Shown in pieces: positions 28,036-37,837 of a stretch of 64,000 nt of DNA (positions within the stretch are counted from its first letter, which is position 1; each line of letters begins with the position of its first letter). The notes beneath the pieces were generated by a model, which was not told the DNA's origin, did no database searches, and saw only the letters and a program-made list of their open reading frames with translations. The stretch comes from Herbidospora solisilvae (lineage in GTDB: Bacteria; Actinomycetota; Actinomycetes; Streptosporangiales; Streptosporangiaceae), in assembly GCF_009901565.1 (NCBI RefSeq), contig NZ_WXEW01000006.1:496001-560000 (forward strand). Reading direction: 5' to 3'. Both the position numbers and the translations under genes were made by a program.

Positions 28036-30570
28036 TCAGTTCACCACGGGCAGCACCCGTCGCACACTGGCGCACACCCCGTCGCTCGCCTCCGCCGCCG
28101 CCCGGCGTTCGGGTGACGGGGTGCCGTACTCGGTCGTCCGCTGCCGGAGGGGACGGCCGCTGAGCTCGACCATGGCGCGCAGTTCGGAGATGGTCTTGTA
28201 CGACCCGTTCTCCGACCCCGCCATCCGGCTGATGGTCTCCTCCATCAGGGTCCCGCCGATGTCGTTCACGCCCCCGGCCAGCACCTGGCGGCACAGGTCG
28301 TCCTGGAGCTTCACCCACGAGCACTGGATGTTGCCGATCGCGCCGTGCAGCAGCAGCCGGGACACCGCGTGGACGGCGCGGTTCTCGGCGGCCGTCGGCC
28401 CCGGGCGGGCGATGCCGGCCAGGTAGATCGGGGCGCTGTGGTGCACGAACGGGAGCAGCACGAACTCGCTGAAGCCGCCCGTCTCCTCCTGGAGCCGCCG
28501 GATCAGCCGGATGTGTTTCACCCAGTGGGCGTGGGTGTCGACGTGGCCGTACATCATCGTCGAGGTCGTCGGGATGCCCACCCGGTGGGCCGTGGTGATG
28601 ACGTCGATCCACTCGCGGGCGGGCAGTTTGCCCTTGGTGAGCACCCAGCGGACGTCGTCGTCGAGGATCTCGGCCGCCGTGCCGGGCAGGGAGTCGACGC
28701 CGGCCTCGCGGGCGCCGGTCAGCCAGTCTTCGATCGACAGGTTCATCCGGCTGGCGCCGTTGATGACCTCCATCGGGGAGAAGGCGTGCACGTGGATGTC
28801 CGGTGTGCGGGCCTTCACCGCGCGCGCGATGTCGAAGTAGGCGCTGCCGGGCAGGTCGGGGTGGATGCCGCCCTGCATGCACACCTCGGTCGCACCGGCC
28901 GCCCAGGCCTCCTCGGCGCGGTCGGCGACCTGGTCGAGGCTCAGGGTGTAGGCGTCGGCGTCGGTGCGGCGCTGGGCGAAGGCGCAGAAGCGGCAGCCCG
29001 TGTAGCAGACGTTGGTGAAGTTGATGTTCCGGTTGACGACGTAGGTGACGTCGTCGCCGTTGACCTCGCGGCGCAGGCCGTCGGCCAGCGCGCACAGTTC
29101 GTCGAGCGCCTCGCCGGTCAGGTTCAGCAGCGCCTCGGCCTGGGCGTCGGTCAGCGCCAGCGGGTCGCGGGCGGCCTGGCGGAGGGCCTCGGCGCCGTCG
29201 CCCGTCATCGACACGGCCGTGGGGAGGCGGTCCTTCAGCGCGTCCCAGTCGCCGTAGACGTGGTCGAAGTCGTCACGGCGGTCGTGGGTGCGGCCCGTGG
29301 TGTCGACCTCGGTGTGCAGGTCGACCCGGCCCGACGGGGTGAAGCCGCCGTCGGGCTCCTGCCACGGCCGGGGTTCGGGCCGCACGTCGAGGGCCATGCC
29401 GTCGGGCCCGGCCAGCGCCGCCACGTGGGCGCTCAGGCGGGGGTCGAGCCAGGGTTCGCCGGCCCGGACGTACTCGGGGTAGATCGTCAGGCGTTCGCGC
29501 AGGTCGAAGCCGGATTCCGCGGTGCGTTCCGCGAGGGCGTCGATCATCGGCCACGGGCGTTCGGGATTCACGTGGTCGGGGGTCAGCGGGGAGACGCCGC
29601 CCCAGTCGTCGATGCCGGCGCGGATCATCAGGGCGTACTCGTCGCCGATGAGGTTCGGCGGGGCCTGCACGCGCATGCGGGGCCCCAGCACCATGCGGGT
29701 CACCGCGATCGTCGCGGCGAGTTCCTGCAGGTCGGCGTCGGGCAGGCCGCGCATCGCGGTGTCGGGCTTGGCGCGGAAGTTCTGCACGATCACCTCCTGG
29801 ACGCCGCCGTACTCGCGCGCCACCCGGCGGATCGCGAAGATCGACTCGGCCCGGTCGAGGATCGTCTCGCCGATGCCGATCAGGATGCCGGTGGTGAACG
29901 GCACGTTCGAGCGGCCGGCGTCCTCCAGAACACGCAGGCGGACGGCCGGGTCCTTGTCGGGCGAGCCGTAGTGGGCGCCGCCCTTCTCGGTGAACAGGGC
30001 CGTCGAGGTCGTCTCCAGCATCATGCCCATCGACGGCGCGACCGGCTTGAGCCGCTGGAAGTCGCGCCAGGTCAGCACGCCCGGGTTGAGGTGGGGCAGC
30101 AAGCCGGTCTCCTCCAGCACCCGGATCGCCATGGCGCGCACATAGGAGAGGGTGTCGTCGTAGCCGTGGGCGTCGAGCCACTCGCGGGCGGCCGGCCAGC
30201 GATCCTCGGGGCGGTCGCCCAGGGTGAACAGGGCCTCCTTGCAGCCCATCGCCGCGCCCTCACGGGCGATGGCCAGCACCTCGTCGGGAGACAGGAACGC
30301 GCTCGGCAGCTTGGCGGGGGCGGTCGCGAAGGTGCAGTAACCGCAGCGGTCGCGGCACAACCGCGTGAGGGGGATGAAGACCTTGCGGCTGTAGGTGATC
30401 ACTCCGGGGCGGCCCGCCGCCTCCAGTCCCGCGTCACGCACGCGGGAGGCGTGGTCGAGCAGGGCGTCGAGGTCGGCGCCGCGGGCCTCCAGGAGAATGG
30501 CCGCCTCGGCCACGTCGATCGTCTTGCCGTCGCGCGCGCGTGCCAGCGCCCGCCGCATTGCTGCCGTCAT
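28036..30570 (-). CDS. fbiC: FO synthase FbiC (CofG/CofH fusion)
   Basis: An 844-residue radical SAM enzyme with two active sites, making the deazaflavin Fo (7,8-didemethyl-8-hydroxy-5-deazariboflavin) from tyrosine and a riboflavin precursor. The CofG half has CRDRCGYC (Cys72, Cys76, Cys79). The CofH half has CYTGCRFC (Cys522, Cys526, Cys529). The full-length fusion is the actinobacterial form. It starts 18 bases after the HhH-GPD gene's stop and is followed by the WD40 gene, so it is in a minus-strand operon rather than with fbiAB. Confidence 0.96.
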   Translation of the reverse strand: MTAAMRRALARARDGKTIDVAEAAILLEARGADLDALLDHASRVRDAGLEAAGRPGVITYSRKVFIPLTRLCRDRCGYCTFATAPAKLPSAFLSPDEVLAIAREGAAMGCKEALFTLGDRPEDRWPAAREWLDAHGYDDTLSYVRAMAIRVLEETGLLPHLNPGVLTWRDFQRLKPVAPSMGMMLETTSTALFTEKGGAHYGSPDKDPAVRLRVLEDAGRSNVPFTTGILIGIGETILDRAESIFAIRRVAREYGGVQEVIVQNFRAKPDTAMRGLPDADLQELAATIAVTRMVLGPRMRVQAPPNLIGDEYALMIRAGIDDWGGVSPLTPDHVNPERPWPMIDALAERTAESGFDLRERLTIYPEYVRAGEPWLDPRLSAHVAALAGPDGMALDVRPEPRPWQEPDGGFTPSGRVDLHTEVDTTGRTHDRRDDFDHVYGDWDALKDRLPTAVSMTGDGAEALRQAARDPLALTDAQAEALLNLTGEALDELCALADGLRREVNGDDVTYVVNRNINFTNVCYTGCRFCAFAQRRTDADAYTLSLDQVADRAEEAWAAGATEVCMQGGIHPDLPGSAYFDIARAVKARTPDIHVHAFSPMEVINGASRMNLSIEDWLTGAREAGVDSLPGTAAEILDDDVRWVLTKGKLPAREWIDVITTAHRVGIPTTSTMMYGHVDTHAHWVKHIRLIRRLQEETGGFSEFVLLPFVHHSAPIYLAGIARPGPTAAENRAVHAVSRLLLHGAIGNIQCSWVKLQDDLCRQVLAGGVNDIGGTLMEETISRMAGSENGSYKTISELRAMVELSGRPLRQRTTEYGTPSPERRAAAEASDGVCASVRRVLPVVN

Positions 30571-30588
30571 ACCTGCACACTACGTTGA

Positions 30589-31512
30589 TCAGAAATTGCG
30601 GTAGTCGCGGGGAGCCATGCGCGGGCCCCGGCCCGGCGGGCGGCGCCCGCTCAGCTCGATCAGGCGGACCACCCGGTGGCGGTGCCCGGCGAAGGGTTCG
30701 AGCAGCCGCAGCATGCCCTCGTCGTCGGTCTTCTCCCCGGTGAGGGCGAAGCCGACCAGCCCGGGGATGTGGTAGTCGCCCACGCTGGGGGCGTCGGCGT
30801 CGCCCCAGACCCGCTGGCGGATCTCGGCGGAGGTCCAGACGCCGATGCCGGGCAGGGCCCGGAGCAGGCGGTCGGCCTCCCATGTGGTGCTCGCCGTCTC
30901 CAGCTTCCCCTCGTGGCGGGCCGCGTTGACGATCGTGCGGGCCCGTACGGCCTCCGCCCCCGCCCGGTGCCAGTCCCACGACGGCACGAGCCGCCAGGTG
31001 CCGGGCGACGGCGGCACCCTGAGCCCTTCGGGGCCGGGCCCGGGAGCGGGGTCGCCGTATTTGCGGACCAGCCAGCGCCAGGCCCGGAACGCCTCCCGGC
31101 CCACCACCTTCTGCTCCAGCACGGCGGGCACCAGCGCCTCGAAGACCCTCCCGGCCCGGCCGATCCGCATCCCGGAGGCGTGTTGGTGCAGCCCTTTCAG
31201 GAACCCGGCGACCGGGTCGTCGCCCATCGCGTCGAGCAGCGCGCCGAACCCGGCCGGGTCGTCGGCGGCGCCGAGCAGGTCGGGCATCGTCTCCAGGAGC
31301 CATTCGGCCCCGAGCCCCCACGCCATGCCGTGGACCTGACCCGCGACGACGGAGATCCGGAGCGTTCCCGGGCCTTCGGGGGTCCGGCAGGCACGCCAGA
31401 GCGCCCCGTCGGGCGTGGTCTGCCAGACGGGGTCTCCCGAGCCGTGCCGGTGCGGCGCCACCGTCAGCCCCAGGTTCAGCGGGCCGTCGGGGCGCCAACT
31501 TCGTTCAGGCAT
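30589..31512 (-). CDS. HhH-GPD family DNA glycosylase (AlkA-like)
   Basis: A 307-residue base-excision repair enzyme. The helix-hairpin-helix reads LLRALPGIGVWTSAEI and the catalytic aspartate lies shortly after in PSVGDYHIPGL. The N-terminal region is less conserved, as in 3-methyladenine glycosylase II relatives, and no iron-sulfur cysteines are present. It would remove alkylated purines from DNA. The start overlaps the guanylyltransferase stop by eight bases. Confidence 0.88.
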   Translation of the reverse strand: MPERSWRPDGPLNLGLTVAPHRHGSGDPVWQTTPDGALWRACRTPEGPGTLRISVVAGQVHGMAWGLGAEWLLETMPDLLGAADDPAGFGALLDAMGDDPVAGFLKGLHQHASGMRIGRAGRVFEALVPAVLEQKVVGREAFRAWRWLVRKYGDPAPGPGPEGLRVPPSPGTWRLVPSWDWHRAGAEAVRARTIVNAARHEGKLETASTTWEADRLLRALPGIGVWTSAEIRQRVWGDADAPSVGDYHIPGLVGFALTGEKTDDEGMLRLLEPFAGHRHRVVRLIELSGRRPPGRGPRMAPRDYRNF

Positions 31513-32608
31513 CGCTGGAGAATCTCACCGCGCATTCCGGCAGGTCGACGCCGGGCCACACCCGGGCTCCCGCCGTCAGTTCGTTCCGCGCCCCGATGGA
31601 CGCCCCGTCGCCGACGACCGTCTCGCGCACCACCACCCCCTCGGCGATCGTGGCGCCCGCCCCGATCACCGAGTCGATCACCGTCGCGCCGGGCGCGATG
31701 GCGGCGTCGTCGGCCACCACGCTACCGCGCACGGTCGCCCCGGCCCCCACGGCGGCCCTGGCCCCGATGACCGAACCGCCCGTGACCTTGGCCTCGGGCG
31801 AGACGGTCGCGCCGTCGAGCACCAGGGCCTCCCCCGGTGCGCCCGGGAGGGCGGGGGAGGCGAGGAGGCCGCGTACGAGATCGGCGGAGCCCTGGACGAA
31901 CGCCGCCGGAGTGCCCACGTCGAGCCAGTAGGAGGAGTCGGCGAAGCCCATGACCGTGTGGCCCGACTCGATGAGGCCGGGGAAGGTCTGCCGCTCGACC
32001 GAGACGACCTCGCCGGCCGGGATCGTGTCGATGACCGACCGCGTGAAGACGTAACAACCGGCGTTGATCCGGTTCGTCACGGGGTTGGGGGTCTTCTCCA
32101 GGAACGCCGTCACCCGGCCCCGCTCGTCGGTCGGCACGCAGCCGAACCGCGACGGGTCGTCGACCTCGGTGAGATGGAGCGTGACGGCGGCGTCGCTCTC
32201 GACGTGCCGGGCGATCTGGGCGGTGATGTCGTGGCCCGACAGGATGTCGCCGTTGAGCACCAGCACCGGCGCGTCGCCGGAGACGGTCAGCCCCTCGGCC
32301 GCGTTGCGGATCGCGCCGCCGGTGCCGAGCGGGCTCTCCTCGGTCATGTAGACGATCTCCAGCCCGAACGCCGACCCGTCGCCGAAGGCGTCGGCGAACA
32401 TCTCGGCCTTGTAGGACGTCGCGAAGACGATCCGGGTCACCCCGCAGGCCCGCGCCTTGGCGAGCTGGTGGGCGAGGAACGGCACGCCCGCGGTGGGCAG
32501 CAGCGGTTTGGGGGTGAAGAGGGTCAGCGGGCGTAGCCGCGTCCCCTGCCCGCCGACCAGGAGAATCGCCTCAAGCTGACCGGGTTGGGGCAAAGAAGGC
32601 TCCGTCAC
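31505..32608 (-). CDS. manC: Mannose-1-phosphate guanylyltransferase / NDP-sugar pyrophosphorylase
   Basis: A 367-residue enzyme with an N-terminal nucleotidyltransferase domain (ILLVGGQGTRLRPLTLFTPKPLLP, LNGDILSG) and a C-terminal left-handed beta-helix of hexapeptide repeats (GARAAVGAGATVRGSVVADD). Among actinobacteria this architecture is the GDP-mannose pyrophosphorylase. With phosphomannomutase and the SIS isomerase it completes a GDP-mannose pathway. Glucose-1-phosphate specificity cannot be fully excluded. GTG start; 15 bases after the upstream glycosyltransferase. Confidence 0.85.
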   Translation of the reverse strand: MTEPSLPQPGQLEAILLVGGQGTRLRPLTLFTPKPLLPTAGVPFLAHQLAKARACGVTRIVFATSYKAEMFADAFGDGSAFGLEIVYMTEESPLGTGGAIRNAAEGLTVSGDAPVLVLNGDILSGHDITAQIARHVESDAAVTLHLTEVDDPSRFGCVPTDERGRVTAFLEKTPNPVTNRINAGCYVFTRSVIDTIPAGEVVSVERQTFPGLIESGHTVMGFADSSYWLDVGTPAAFVQGSADLVRGLLASPALPGAPGEALVLDGATVSPEAKVTGGSVIGARAAVGAGATVRGSVVADDAAIAPGATVIDSVIGAGATIAEGVVVRETVVGDGASIGARNELTAGARVWPGVDLPECAVRFSSDA

Positions 32609-32623
32609 ATGGGCGAGGCTAAC

Positions 32624-33751
32624 TCAATGTTCCGTCGCACGCTGATAGGAAACCAGATGTGCGTGAGCGGACATCTGCCACGTGAATTCACGGCTTCTCG
32701 CGAGCCCCGCGGCGCCCAATTCGACCCGTCTGGCGGGTGAATCGAGCAGCGTCCGCAGCGCCGCCCCGATGCTGTCGGAATCGGGTTCGGTGTACGCCAC
32801 CGCGTCCCCGCCGACCTCCGGGAGAGACGTGCGCTGGGTCGTCAGAACCGGGGCGCCGCACGCCATCGCCTCCAGCACGGGCATGCCGAACCCCTCACAC
32901 CGCGACGGGAACGCCGCCGCCAGCGCGCCGCCGTAGAACCCGGCCAGGTCGCCGAACGGCAGGTAGCCGGTCCGCACCACCGTGACGCCCTCGGGCAGCG
33001 ACCGCATGGCCGCCTCGACCTCCCGGCCGCTCTCGGCCGGCCCGGCGATGACCAGGGCGGGCGGGTTCTCCCGGCCCTCGACGGCCTTGGCGAAGCCCCT
33101 GATCAGGTTGGGCGCGTTCTTACGTGGCTCGGCCGGGCCGACGAAGGCGATGTAGGGACGGCCGTGGATGCCGAGGCGGCTCGTCACCCGGCGGATCTCG
33201 GCCTCGGCCGGCGGGTGGAACAGGTCGGGGTCGACGCCGTGGTAGGCGACGTCGATGCGGGTCGGGTCGGCGCCGACGACCCGGATGAGCTCGTCGCGGG
33301 TGGCCTTGGACGGGGTGATCACCCGGCGGGCGGCCCGGACGGCGGTCTTGGTGGCCGAGCGGAAGAAGGCGGCGCGGTCGGACTCGTACTGGTCGGCCTC
33401 GGTGAAGCAGGCGACGTCGTGCACGGTCACCACACTCGGCACCTCGGAGCGCAGCGGCACCGAGTAGAAGGGGGCGTGGATCACGTCGGCGCCGACCTTC
33501 TGGGCCAGCAGCGGCACCCCGGTCTGCTCCCAGACGAGGCGGGCGCCGCGGTTGGCGATGGCGTGGGGGCCGGGCACGATCGTCGCGCCGGGGGCGAGAC
33601 GGGCGTACCGTTCGGCGTCGGCCCGCTGGCAGACGATGACCAGGTCGGCGCCCTGGCGGTCGAGCGCGGCGAGCAGTCCGTCGACGTATCGGATCAGGGC
33701 GCCTCGGTCGGCCGGTACGGCCGCGGCGTCAACGAGCACTCGGGGTTTCAA
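32624..33751 (-). CDS. Glycosyltransferase family 4
   Basis: A 375-residue GT-B glycosyltransferase. The C-terminal half has the GT4 phrases YIAFVGPAEPRKNAPNLIRG, GAALAAFPSRCEGFGMPVLE and the acidic EGFGMPVLEAMACG loop that binds the nucleotide sugar. It probably uses GDP-mannose, given the ManC gene 15 bases downstream, but specificity is not proven. The start looks like TTG behind GGGGAG, and it opens the operon GT4-manC-glycosylase-fbiC-WD40. The 148-base gap upstream holds no gene. Confidence 0.85.
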   Translation of the reverse strand: MKPRVLVDAAAVPADRGALIRYVDGLLAALDRQGADLVIVCQRADAERYARLAPGATIVPGPHAIANRGARLVWEQTGVPLLAQKVGADVIHAPFYSVPLRSEVPSVVTVHDVACFTEADQYESDRAAFFRSATKTAVRAARRVITPSKATRDELIRVVGADPTRIDVAYHGVDPDLFHPPAEAEIRRVTSRLGIHGRPYIAFVGPAEPRKNAPNLIRGFAKAVEGRENPPALVIAGPAESGREVEAAMRSLPEGVTVVRTGYLPFGDLAGFYGGALAAAFPSRCEGFGMPVLEAMACGAPVLTTQRTSLPEVGGDAVAYTEPDSDSIGAALRTLLDSPARRVELGAAGLARSREFTWQMSAHAHLVSYQRATEH

Positions 33752-33899
33752 GAGATCGCTCCCCTCAACGCGCGGCGAAGGAAGAACGTGACGGAAGGCC
33801 CCGCTTTCCCTCGCCCTTGTGTCTCACTGTAGGCCGCCTGGAATGCCCATCTTGAGCGAAATCACACGATTCGCCGTGTTCCAGAAACGGATTCCGTAG

Positions 33900-34928
33900 C
33901 TATTCCACGGTTATTTCCGTTTTGCGGGCCCGCCAACCCGCGAAGGCGGCACAGACCAGATCACCTGCCGAGACCACCACCCGCGACACCAGCGCCGCCG
34001 CGATGGCCGACCCCTGGTCGAGCACCGGGGCCAGCGCCGCGACCATGGCGACCTCCCGCACCCCCGCCCCGGCCGGGGCCAGCACGAACACGAACCCCAG
34101 GCACCAGGCGAGCGCGAACGCCCCGAAGCTGAGCACGACGGCCCTCGGCCCGGTCGCCCCCAGCCCGTGGACGATCACCGCGAGCTGCGCCCCGTAGGCG
34201 GCCCACCCGGCGAAGGCCCACCCGGTGGAGGTCAGCACCCCCCGGGTGGTCAACGGCCGTTCCAGCGGCGGCCGCCTGAGCAGCCTGAACCCCAGGTTCA
34301 GCACCCCGTTGACGACCTTGGGATGCAGCCCGACCGCGAGCACCGGCAGCAGGAGCAGCAACCAGGCGTACCCCGCCACCGAGTCACCCGCGAACGCGGG
34401 CAGCGTGGCGACGGCGACCAGCAGCCCGGTCGCCAGATAGATCGGGTACGTCAGGAAGAACGCCGCCGCGCTCCTGGATCGCGGGATGCCGTGGTCCTTG
34501 CCCATCTCCATCTGGGCCAGCACGGGCCAGACCGAGCCGGGGATGTACTTCCCGAGCTGTCCGATGAAGAAGATCTTCGCGGCGTCGGTGAGCCGGAGCG
34601 GCGACCCGAGATCGGCCAGCAGCGCCCGCCACATGAGCATCCCGGCCAGCAGCGCCCCGACGACCGCGACCAGCGACACCCCGAGCACCGCCCACGAGAG
34701 CCGGGCCAGCCCGGCGCTGATGGCGTCCCACTGGGACACGACCGCCCAGACCCCGAATCCGAGCGCGACGGCGAGAAACCCGAACCGGACGACCCTCTTG
34801 ATCACCGACTTACCCGACGGCACCACCTCTGAGGTCTCGCCGAGATCCGGACTGGACCGAGACTCGCGAGAACCGTCTGGTCCGCTTGCGCCGTCCTCTG
34901 TCACGCCGGATTTGTCAGACCTTTTCAC
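33900..34928 (-). CDS. Lysylphosphatidylglycerol synthase TM-region / flippase-like protein
   Basis: A 342-residue membrane protein. A charged, serine-rich N-terminal 40 residues precede about eight membrane segments matching the UPF0104 / LPG_synthase_TM family (RVVRFGFLAVALGFGVWAVV, GQLGKYIPGSVWPVLAQMEMG). The GTG start overlaps the methyltransferase stop by four bases. Relatives act as lipid flippases or without a soluble catalytic domain; in this cluster it could move a lipid-linked glycan or a phospholipid. Function is inferred from context. Confidence 0.82.
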   Translation of the reverse strand: MKRSDKSGVTEDGASGPDGSRESRSSPDLGETSEVVPSGKSVIKRVVRFGFLAVALGFGVWAVVSQWDAISAGLARLSWAVLGVSLVAVVGALLAGMLMWRALLADLGSPLRLTDAAKIFFIGQLGKYIPGSVWPVLAQMEMGKDHGIPRSRSAAAFFLTYPIYLATGLLVAVATLPAFAGDSVAGYAWLLLLLPVLAVGLHPKVVNGVLNLGFRLLRRPPLERPLTTRGVLTSTGWAFAGWAAYGAQLAVIVHGLGATGPRAVVLSFGAFALAWCLGFVFVLAPAGAGVREVAMVAALAPVLDQGSAIAAALVSRVVVSAGDLVCAAFAGWRARKTEITVE

Positions 34929-35776
34929 GACGCCGAGGTTCGGGTCGGCACCGACTCAGGCGGCTGGGGCAACGCCATGCCCGCCGGGCGGCGCGCGGTC
35001 TTGGTCGCCACCCAGATATAGGTGGGCACGATCGGCAGCAGGGCCCGCAACGCCGGCCGGGGCGTCTTCTCCAGGGTCGCCTTCACCGCCTTCCCCGCCG
35101 CGCCCGCGAACAACTCGCCGCCGGCGAAGGCCTCGGGCGTCGCCAGGACCGGGAAGGTGTAGTCCCACACGTGGAAGTCGCCCAGCATGCGCCGCAGGCC
35201 GCCGCGCGTCCGGAAGCGCTCGTAGTAGTTGTCGGCCCGCCCGAACGCCCGGACGTACCGGTCGGCCGCGCGGGGCGGCAGGTAGGAGAGGAACGGCAGT
35301 TTGTAGTGGGGTTCCATGATCCCCAGGCGGTTCCCGAGGCCCAGGTAGAGCACGCCGTCGTCGGCCAGCACCCGGTGCATGTCGGCGATCACCGCGTCAG
35401 GGTCGACGACGTGCTCGTAGATGTGGTTGAAGACCAGGACGTCGACGGAGCCGTCGGGGAACGGCAACCGGGTCCCGTCGCCGCACACGAACGCCACCCG
35501 CTCGCCGAACCGCCCGGCGGCCTTGCGCAGGCCAGGGACGTCGATGTCGATGCCGAAGGTGTGCCGGGCCCCGGCCAGGGCCAGTTCGTCGGCGATGAAA
35601 CCGGCCGAGCAGCCGATGTCGGCGACGGTCAGGCCCTCAAGGGGGCGTTCGCCGCGGCCCAGGAAGTGGGCCAGCACCGCGATGATCTTGGCGGCCTTGC
35701 GGCGGCGCTTGGCCTCGTCGAGCATCGCCGACTGGAACTCGGAGTACTCCAGTTGCGCGGCGCGTTCGGTGCCCAC
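34925..35776 (-). CDS. SAM-dependent methyltransferase (class I)
   Basis: A 283-residue enzyme. The nucleotide fold has motif I ADIGCSAGFIADELALAG, the acidic motif FGIDID and the later motifs DVLVFNHIYEHVVDPDAVI and GVLYLGLGN. It sits between glycosyltransferase and flippase genes, so it probably methylates a sugar or lipid-linked intermediate of the surface polymer. It contributes SAH, removed by the SAHH enzymes. GTG start; substrate unknown. Confidence 0.85.
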   Translation of the reverse strand: MGTERAAQLEYSEFQSAMLDEAKRRRKAAKIIAVLAHFLGRGERPLEGLTVADIGCSAGFIADELALAGARHTFGIDIDVPGLRKAAGRFGERVAFVCGDGTRLPFPDGSVDVLVFNHIYEHVVDPDAVIADMHRVLADDGVLYLGLGNRLGIMEPHYKLPFLSYLPPRAADRYVRAFGRADNYYERFRTRGGLRRMLGDFHVWDYTFPVLATPEAFAGGELFAGAAGKAVKATLEKTPRPALRALLPIVPTYIWVATKTARRPAGMALPQPPESVPTRTSAS

Positions 35777-35810
35777 GGGCGTCCTTCCTCTTGCTGAACC
35801 TGCCGGCCGG

Positions 35811-36869
35811 TCAGAGCGCGGCCAGATAGGCGGACCAGTACGGCTCGGGGTCGACCGCCTTGACCCCCGCCCGGAGACGCTCCGGGGTGCCCGGTTCGTA
35901 GAACCGGCGCAGGGCGTCGGCGAGGGCGTCGGCGGAGCCCGGTTCGACCAGCAGGCCGTCGACGTCGTCGGTCACATTGTCGGCCAACGCGCCGACTCGT
36001 GTGGCGATGACCGGGACCCCGTGTTCGTGCCCGAGCCACACGTTCTGGGAGGCGGTCGCCGACCGGTAGGGCAGCACGAGCGCGTCGGCCCCGGCGAACA
36101 GCTTGGGCACGTCGTCGGCGGGCACGTACCCGGGGCGCAACTCGACCCGGTCGGCCAGGCCGAGCTCCCGGATCAGCGCCGTGGTCGTCTCGGCGCCGCC
36201 CCAGAACTCCCCGGCCACGGTCAGGTTCACGCCGGGGACCTGGGCCAGCGCGCGGAGCAGCAGGTCGAGGCCCTTGTACGGCCGCACGATGCCGAAGAAC
36301 AACAACCGCCGGTTCAACCCGCCCTCGCCGGTGACCCCGGCCGACGGCAGGTGCGGCGGCAGGGGCGCGACCTTCACGAACGGCTGGCCGAGCTCCCGTG
36401 CCAGCGCCCCCTGCGCCTCCGAGTGGGCCAGCACGCCGTCGACCCGCCTGAGCAGCGCCTTCATCAACGGCCGATCGTAGGGCTTGGGTTCGTGCGGCAG
36501 GACGTTGTGGCAGAGCGCGACCACGCGGGCCTGGCGGCGCAGGCCGTACAGGATGCCGAGATAGGGCGGCACCTGGACCGGGCTCAGCACGGTGAGGATC
36601 ACCAGGTCGGCGCCGCGCAGGCGGCGGCCGCAGGCGACCCAGCCGTCGGGACGCCGCCAGTCGAGCGAACGCCGGGTGCCCGGGAAGGGTTCGCCCTCGG
36701 GGGTGTCGATGGTCTGCACGCCCGGATAGAGGAACGACGGATACTGCGCCTTCCACGACTCGATCACGACGTCGTGCCCGGCCCGCGCCAGGCGGTGGGC
36801 GAGCTCGGTCGTGTGCTGGGCGCCGCCGCCCTTGTAGGGGAAGGTCGGCCCGACGATCGCGACGCGCAT
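35811..36869 (-). CDS. Glycosyltransferase family 4
   Basis: A 352-residue GT-B enzyme beginning MRVAIVGPTFPYKGGGAQHT, the glycine-rich acceptor-side loop of this branch. C-terminal donor-binding motifs are FFGIVRPYKGLDLLLRAL, SATASQNVWLGHEHGVPVIATR and DGLLVEPGSADALADAL. The usual EX7E glutamate region is replaced by HEHGVPV, a variation seen in some branches. Its ATG overlaps the upstream GT2 stop by one base (TGATG). Donor sugar unknown. Confidence 0.85.
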   Translation of the reverse strand: MRVAIVGPTFPYKGGGAQHTTELAHRLARAGHDVVIESWKAQYPSFLYPGVQTIDTPEGEPFPGTRRSLDWRRPDGWVACGRRLRGADLVILTVLSPVQVPPYLGILYGLRRQARVVALCHNVLPHEPKPYDRPLMKALLRRVDGVLAHSEAQGALARELGQPFVKVAPLPPHLPSAGVTGEGGLNRRLLFFGIVRPYKGLDLLLRALAQVPGVNLTVAGEFWGGAETTTALIRELGLADRVELRPGYVPADDVPKLFAGADALVLPYRSATASQNVWLGHEHGVPVIATRVGALADNVTDDVDGLLVEPGSADALADALRRFYEPGTPERLRAGVKAVDPEPYWSAYLAAL

Positions 36870-37765
36870 CACTCGGTGCCGCGGGATCGCACGATCAGGT
36901 CGGCCAGCAGCGCCACCGAGCCGATGAGCATGCCGGACAGGAAGACCACGATGGCGTTGCTGGTCAGGTAGAAGCCGTAGTTGACCACGTCGTAGGCGCC
37001 CTTGACCAGGCCGATCCCGACCAGCCACAGGGCCGGCGGCATGAGCACCTTGAGCGGGTTGAAGTACATGATCATCCGCAGCACCTGCAGGATGTAGCGG
37101 TAGGCGTCGCCGAAGAAGCTGAACTTCGACTTGCCGGCCCGCTTGGCGTAGTCGATCGGCAGGTAGTAGACGTCGTGCTGGTTCGACAGGAACGCCAGGG
37201 TGATCGTCGTGACGCACGAGAACCCGGGCGGCAGCAGCCGCAGGTAGGGCTTGGCGACCGACTTGCGGAACGCCCGCAGGCCCGAGTTGAGGTCGGGGAT
37301 CTTCTGCCCGGCCAGCCGCTCGGCGACCTTGCGGATCACCCACTTGGCCGGCACCCGGAGCACCTTGTGGGAGCCCTCCTCGGTGGTGCGGGCGCCCACG
37401 ACCTGGTCGATCGTCGGGTCCTTCTCCAGGATCTGGACGAGGTCGGGGATGCGCTCGTTCGGGTAGGTCATGTCGGCGTCGGTCCACACGACGATCTCGC
37501 CGCGGGCCTCCTGCGACCCGATGCGCCGGACCGTGCCCGAGCCGCCGTTGCGGTGGAAGGCGCGGATCCGCATGTTCGGGAACCGCGGCGCCGCCTCACG
37601 CAACCGGTCGAGGGTGGCGTCGGTCGAGCAGTCGTCGACGGCGACCAGCTCGTAGGTGTAACCCGAGGAGTCCATGGCCGCGCTGATGCGCTCGACCTCG
37701 TCGATCACATGGTCCTGCTCGTTGTAGCAGGGCAGCACGATCGTGACGTAGGGGTTGTCGCTCAC
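36869..37765 (-). CDS. Polyprenyl-phosphate glycosyltransferase (GT2, DPM1-like) with two C-terminal TM segments
   Basis: A 298-residue enzyme from the GTG at 37765, chosen for the upstream GGAGAG; longer starts exist at 37789 (ATG) and 37825 (GTG). The GT2 domain shows VTIVLPCYNEQDHV, VDDCSTDATL, VWTDADMTYPNERI and a carboxylate-rich loop. Two membrane segments follow at the C-terminus, as in polyprenyl-phosphate mannosyl- or glucosyl-transferases such as GtrB and DPM1. It should load a sugar onto polyprenyl phosphate for later use outside the membrane, for example by the GT-C genes next to it. Confidence 0.85.
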   Translation of the reverse strand: MSDNPYVTIVLPCYNEQDHVIDEVERISAAMDSSGYTYELVAVDDCSTDATLDRLREAAPRFPNMRIRAFHRNGGSGTVRRIGSQEARGEIVVWTDADMTYPNERIPDLVQILEKDPTIDQVVGARTTEEGSHKVLRVPAKWVIRKVAERLAGQKIPDLNSGLRAFRKSVAKPYLRLLPPGFSCVTTITLAFLSNQHDVYYLPIDYAKRAGKSKFSFFGDAYRYILQVLRMIMYFNPLKVLMPPALWLVGIGLVKGAYDVVNYGFYLTSNAIVVFLSGMLIGSVALLADLIVRSRGTE

Positions 37766-37837
37766 CACTGGTCCACTCTCCGGGGGCATGTCCACGTCGG
37801 AAGAGGGTACTCTGCCCAGTCGCACGCCGACCGCACA

